Assembly (NCBI GenBank): GCA_027009605.1
Contig: JALVCY010000656.1
Span: forward strand, 1-6,845
From: Saprospiraceae bacterium
GTDB lineage: Bacteria; Bacteroidota; Bacteroidia; Chitinophagales; Saprospiraceae
Reading direction: 5' to 3'
DNA: 6,845 nucleotides
Under the pieces are notes generated by a model. It saw only the letters and a program-made list of their open reading frames with translations, ran no database searches and had not been told where the DNA came from. The translations under genes and the position numbers were made by a program. This document shows, one piece after another, positions 5,193 through 6,845 of this stretch. Numbering within the stretch: position 1 is the stretch's first letter; each line of letters opens with the position of its first letter.

Positions 5193-6845
5193 ATGATTTT
5201 GACGATTTTAGGGCAAAAAAAACGATTTTTTTGGGTACTTTTTTGTCTTTTTGTTTTCGCTCCAAAAGGCTTTAACCAAGCCCCTTTTATAACTACTTGG
5301 AAGACCGATTTCCCGGGCGCTTCTGATTCGACATCCATCACCATTCCTACGGCCATCGGGGAGAACTACAACTATGATGTGGATTGGAACAACGACGGCA
5401 TTTACGATGAATTGGGCATTACCGGGGATGTGACTCATCAATTTGACTCCGTAGGCATTTATACCATCCGGATTCGGGGCAGTTTTCCTAGGATTATTTT
5501 TAACAATCAAGGAGATAGGCAAAAGATTATCAATATCAACCAATGGGGAGATATTCAGTGGACGAGTATGCAAAGTGCCTTCTTGGGGGCGACTAATTTG
5601 ACTTCTACAGCCGCGGATGCCCCGGATTTGTCTAAAGTAACCAACTTATACGCCATGTTTAAAGGAGCTTCTTCGTTTGACGGAGATGTGAGCAATTGGG
5701 ATGTCAGCCACATTACGAATATGCAAGCCCTATTTGAAGGCGCCACCCAATTCAATGCGGACATTAGCCAATGGGATGTGAGTCACGTCACCAATATGAG
5801 TTTTATGCTGGCCTATACGCCTGCCTTCAATAGAGATATCGGGGGTTGGGATGTGAGCCACGTCACGGACATGAGCTATATGCTCCATGGGGCTACGACG
5901 TTTAATGCGGATCTCAATAATTGGGATGTCAGCCACGTCACCGATATGCGCAGCCTATTTTTCTATAACACCCAATTCAATGGTGACATTTCGGACTGGG
6001 ACGTCAGCCAAGTCACTTACATGAAAAGCATGTTTTATGGCGCTTCTTCCTTCAATCAGGACATAAGTAAGTGGGATGTAGGAAATGTCACCAATATGAG
6101 CCTGATGTTTAATTCTGCAACGGCCTTCAATGCCGACATAAGCGGCTGGGATGTCAGCAAGGTCTATAATATGAGTTGGATGTTTGCGCAAGCGACAGCC
6201 TTTAATGCCGACATAAGTGGTTGGGATGTCAGCCATGCCGAACACCTAGAGAATATGTTTTTTAAGGCAACGGCTTTCAATGCCGATATCAGCGGATGGC
6301 ACATTGGCCAAGCCACCGACCTTAGCAATATGTTTTACGAAGCTCAAGCCTTTAACCGGAACTTGGGTCAATGGAATATTTCCAATATCTCCAACATGGA
6401 CGAGATGCTCTCCTTTTCCGGACTTGACAGAAATCATTATGACCAAACCTTGATAGGTTGGGCCGGCCAAACCCCCAAAAACAACATAAAGTTAGGAGCC
6501 GCCAACCTAAAATTTTGCAATGCCGAAACCGCTCACAACCAACTCATCAACAACAAAGCTTGGACAATTATCGGTGATCATTTAGATTGCTCCAACCTGC
6601 CCCCGCTACCCACCCATCTCATCAGCCCGGCCAACGGAGCCACCAACGTAGATGTCCAGACCCCATTAATTTGGGCAGCTACAGACAATACGGATGGATA
6701 CCAGCTCCAAGTAGGCACGTCTTCCAATCTCGCCGATGTCGTTAATATCGCCAATCTAGGCCCAGTCACAACTTATGATTTAGGCAACTTACAACCTAAT
6801 ACCACTTATTTTGTGACCGTCACTCCGTTCAACTCCTTTGGAGCG
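5193..6845 (+). CDS. Secreted BspA-like (DUF285) repeat surface protein, 3' end outside the window
   Basis: Open for 551 codons to the window edge with no stop, so partial. The ATG at 5193 is the only one between the in-frame stop at 5169 and the conserved part. Residues 1-29 look like a signal peptide: basic QKKR (8-11), then hydrophobic FFWVLFCLFVFA (12-23), with cleavage probably near 29-30. There is no lipobox. Residues 31-105 resemble the N-terminal region of Bacteroidota BspA-like proteins (PFITTWKTDFPG, then a PKD-like part with DWNNDGIYDE, a possible calcium loop, and FPRIIFNN). Residues 136-410 are eleven 25-residue repeats, then a cap with YDQTLIGWA and WTIIGDH (416-463). From about 470 a fibronectin type III-like domain starts (LISPANGATNVDVQTPLIW, later LQPNTTYFVTVTPFN). 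This suggests an exported or cell-surface protein for binding or adhesion. A type IX secretion signal may follow beyond the window. Ligand unknown. Confidence 0.9.
   Translation, partial: MILTILGQKKRFFWVLFCLFVFAPKGFNQAPFITTWKTDFPGASDSTSITIPTAIGENYNYDVDWNNDGIYDELGITGDVTHQFDSVGIYTIRIRGSFPRIIFNNQGDRQKIININQWGDIQWTSMQSAFLGATNLTSTAADAPDLSKVTNLYAMFKGASSFDGDVSNWDVSHITNMQALFEGATQFNADISQWDVSHVTNMSFMLAYTPAFNRDIGGWDVSHVTDMSYMLHGATTFNADLNNWDVSHVTDMRSLFFYNTQFNGDISDWDVSQVTYMKSMFYGASSFNQDISKWDVGNVTNMSLMFNSATAFNADISGWDVSKVYNMSWMFAQATAFNADISGWDVSHAEHLENMFFKATAFNADISGWHIGQATDLSNMFYEAQAFNRNLGQWNISNISNMDEMLSFSGLDRNHYDQTLIGWAGQTPKNNIKLGAANLKFCNAETAHNQLINNKAWTIIGDHLDCSNLPPLPTHLISPANGATNVDVQTPLIWAATDNTDGYQLQVGTSSNLADVVNIANLGPVTTYDLGNLQPNTTYFVTVTPFNSFGA
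5598..6422 (+). repeat. Coding tandem repeat, eleven 75-bp (25-residue) DUF285 units
   Basis: Ten units cover residues 161-410 with no insertion or deletion, and a degenerate first unit covers 136-160. The consensus is FNADISxWDVSHVTNM followed by xxMFxxAT. The Trp and the Asn-Met or equivalent pair are nearly invariant in the middle units. The last two units are more diverged (WHIGQATDL, WNISNISNM), and the seventh, eighth and ninth share the start AFNADISGW, suggesting recent duplication of that part. The family is DUF285/PF03382, also known as the 26-residue bacterial surface protein repeat; the usual length is 24-26. Confidence 0.93.

Noticed and set aside
5208..6470. Several minus-strand open frames across the BspA-like gene
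   Set aside because: They are antisense shadows of the 75-bp repeats and show the same periodic pattern in reverse; the plus-strand frame carries the protein features.

Overview
The window looks like a chromosomal segment of a member of the Bacteroidota. Three things suggest this. The third gene opens like the BspA-like secreted proteins common in that phylum. A good match to the Bacteroidota -7 promoter element (TAnnTTTG) lies just upstream of pyrG. The non-coding DNA is crowded with short palindromes and simple repeats. The assignment comes from reading the sequence; no search was run.

Layout. Positions 1-155 hold short repeats, including nine copies of an 8-bp unit. Positions 156-3309 are a compact minus-strand pair: pyrG (CTP synthase) is upstream, and a propionyl-CoA-type acyl-CoA carboxylase carboxyltransferase follows 4 bp later. 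Positions 3310-5192 are about 1.9 kb without a convincing gene. They contain the pyrG promoter candidate, a 161-bp MITE-like element with an apparent 8-bp target duplication, a degenerate copy of the 8-bp repeat, two tandem copies of a foldback element whose inner stem shows compensated base changes, a GTTCAA-rich hairpin, a 7-bp repeat, and a 688-bp block of CTTTAGC/GCTAAAG palindromes bounded by inverted repeats. Positions 5193-6845 are the start of a plus-strand gene for a secreted BspA-like (DUF285) repeat protein, cut by the window edge.

How it fits together. PyrG makes CTP and the carboxyltransferase acts on a short acyl-CoA. They are probably co-transcribed, but no shared pathway is evident and the biotin-carrying partner is not in the window. 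The BspA-like protein is divergent from pyrG and is likely exported. The most unusual part is the divergent intergenic region, where several repeat families are nested or adjacent. The two foldback copies are the best candidate for an undescribed structured element, either a mobile palindrome family or a transcribed RNA.
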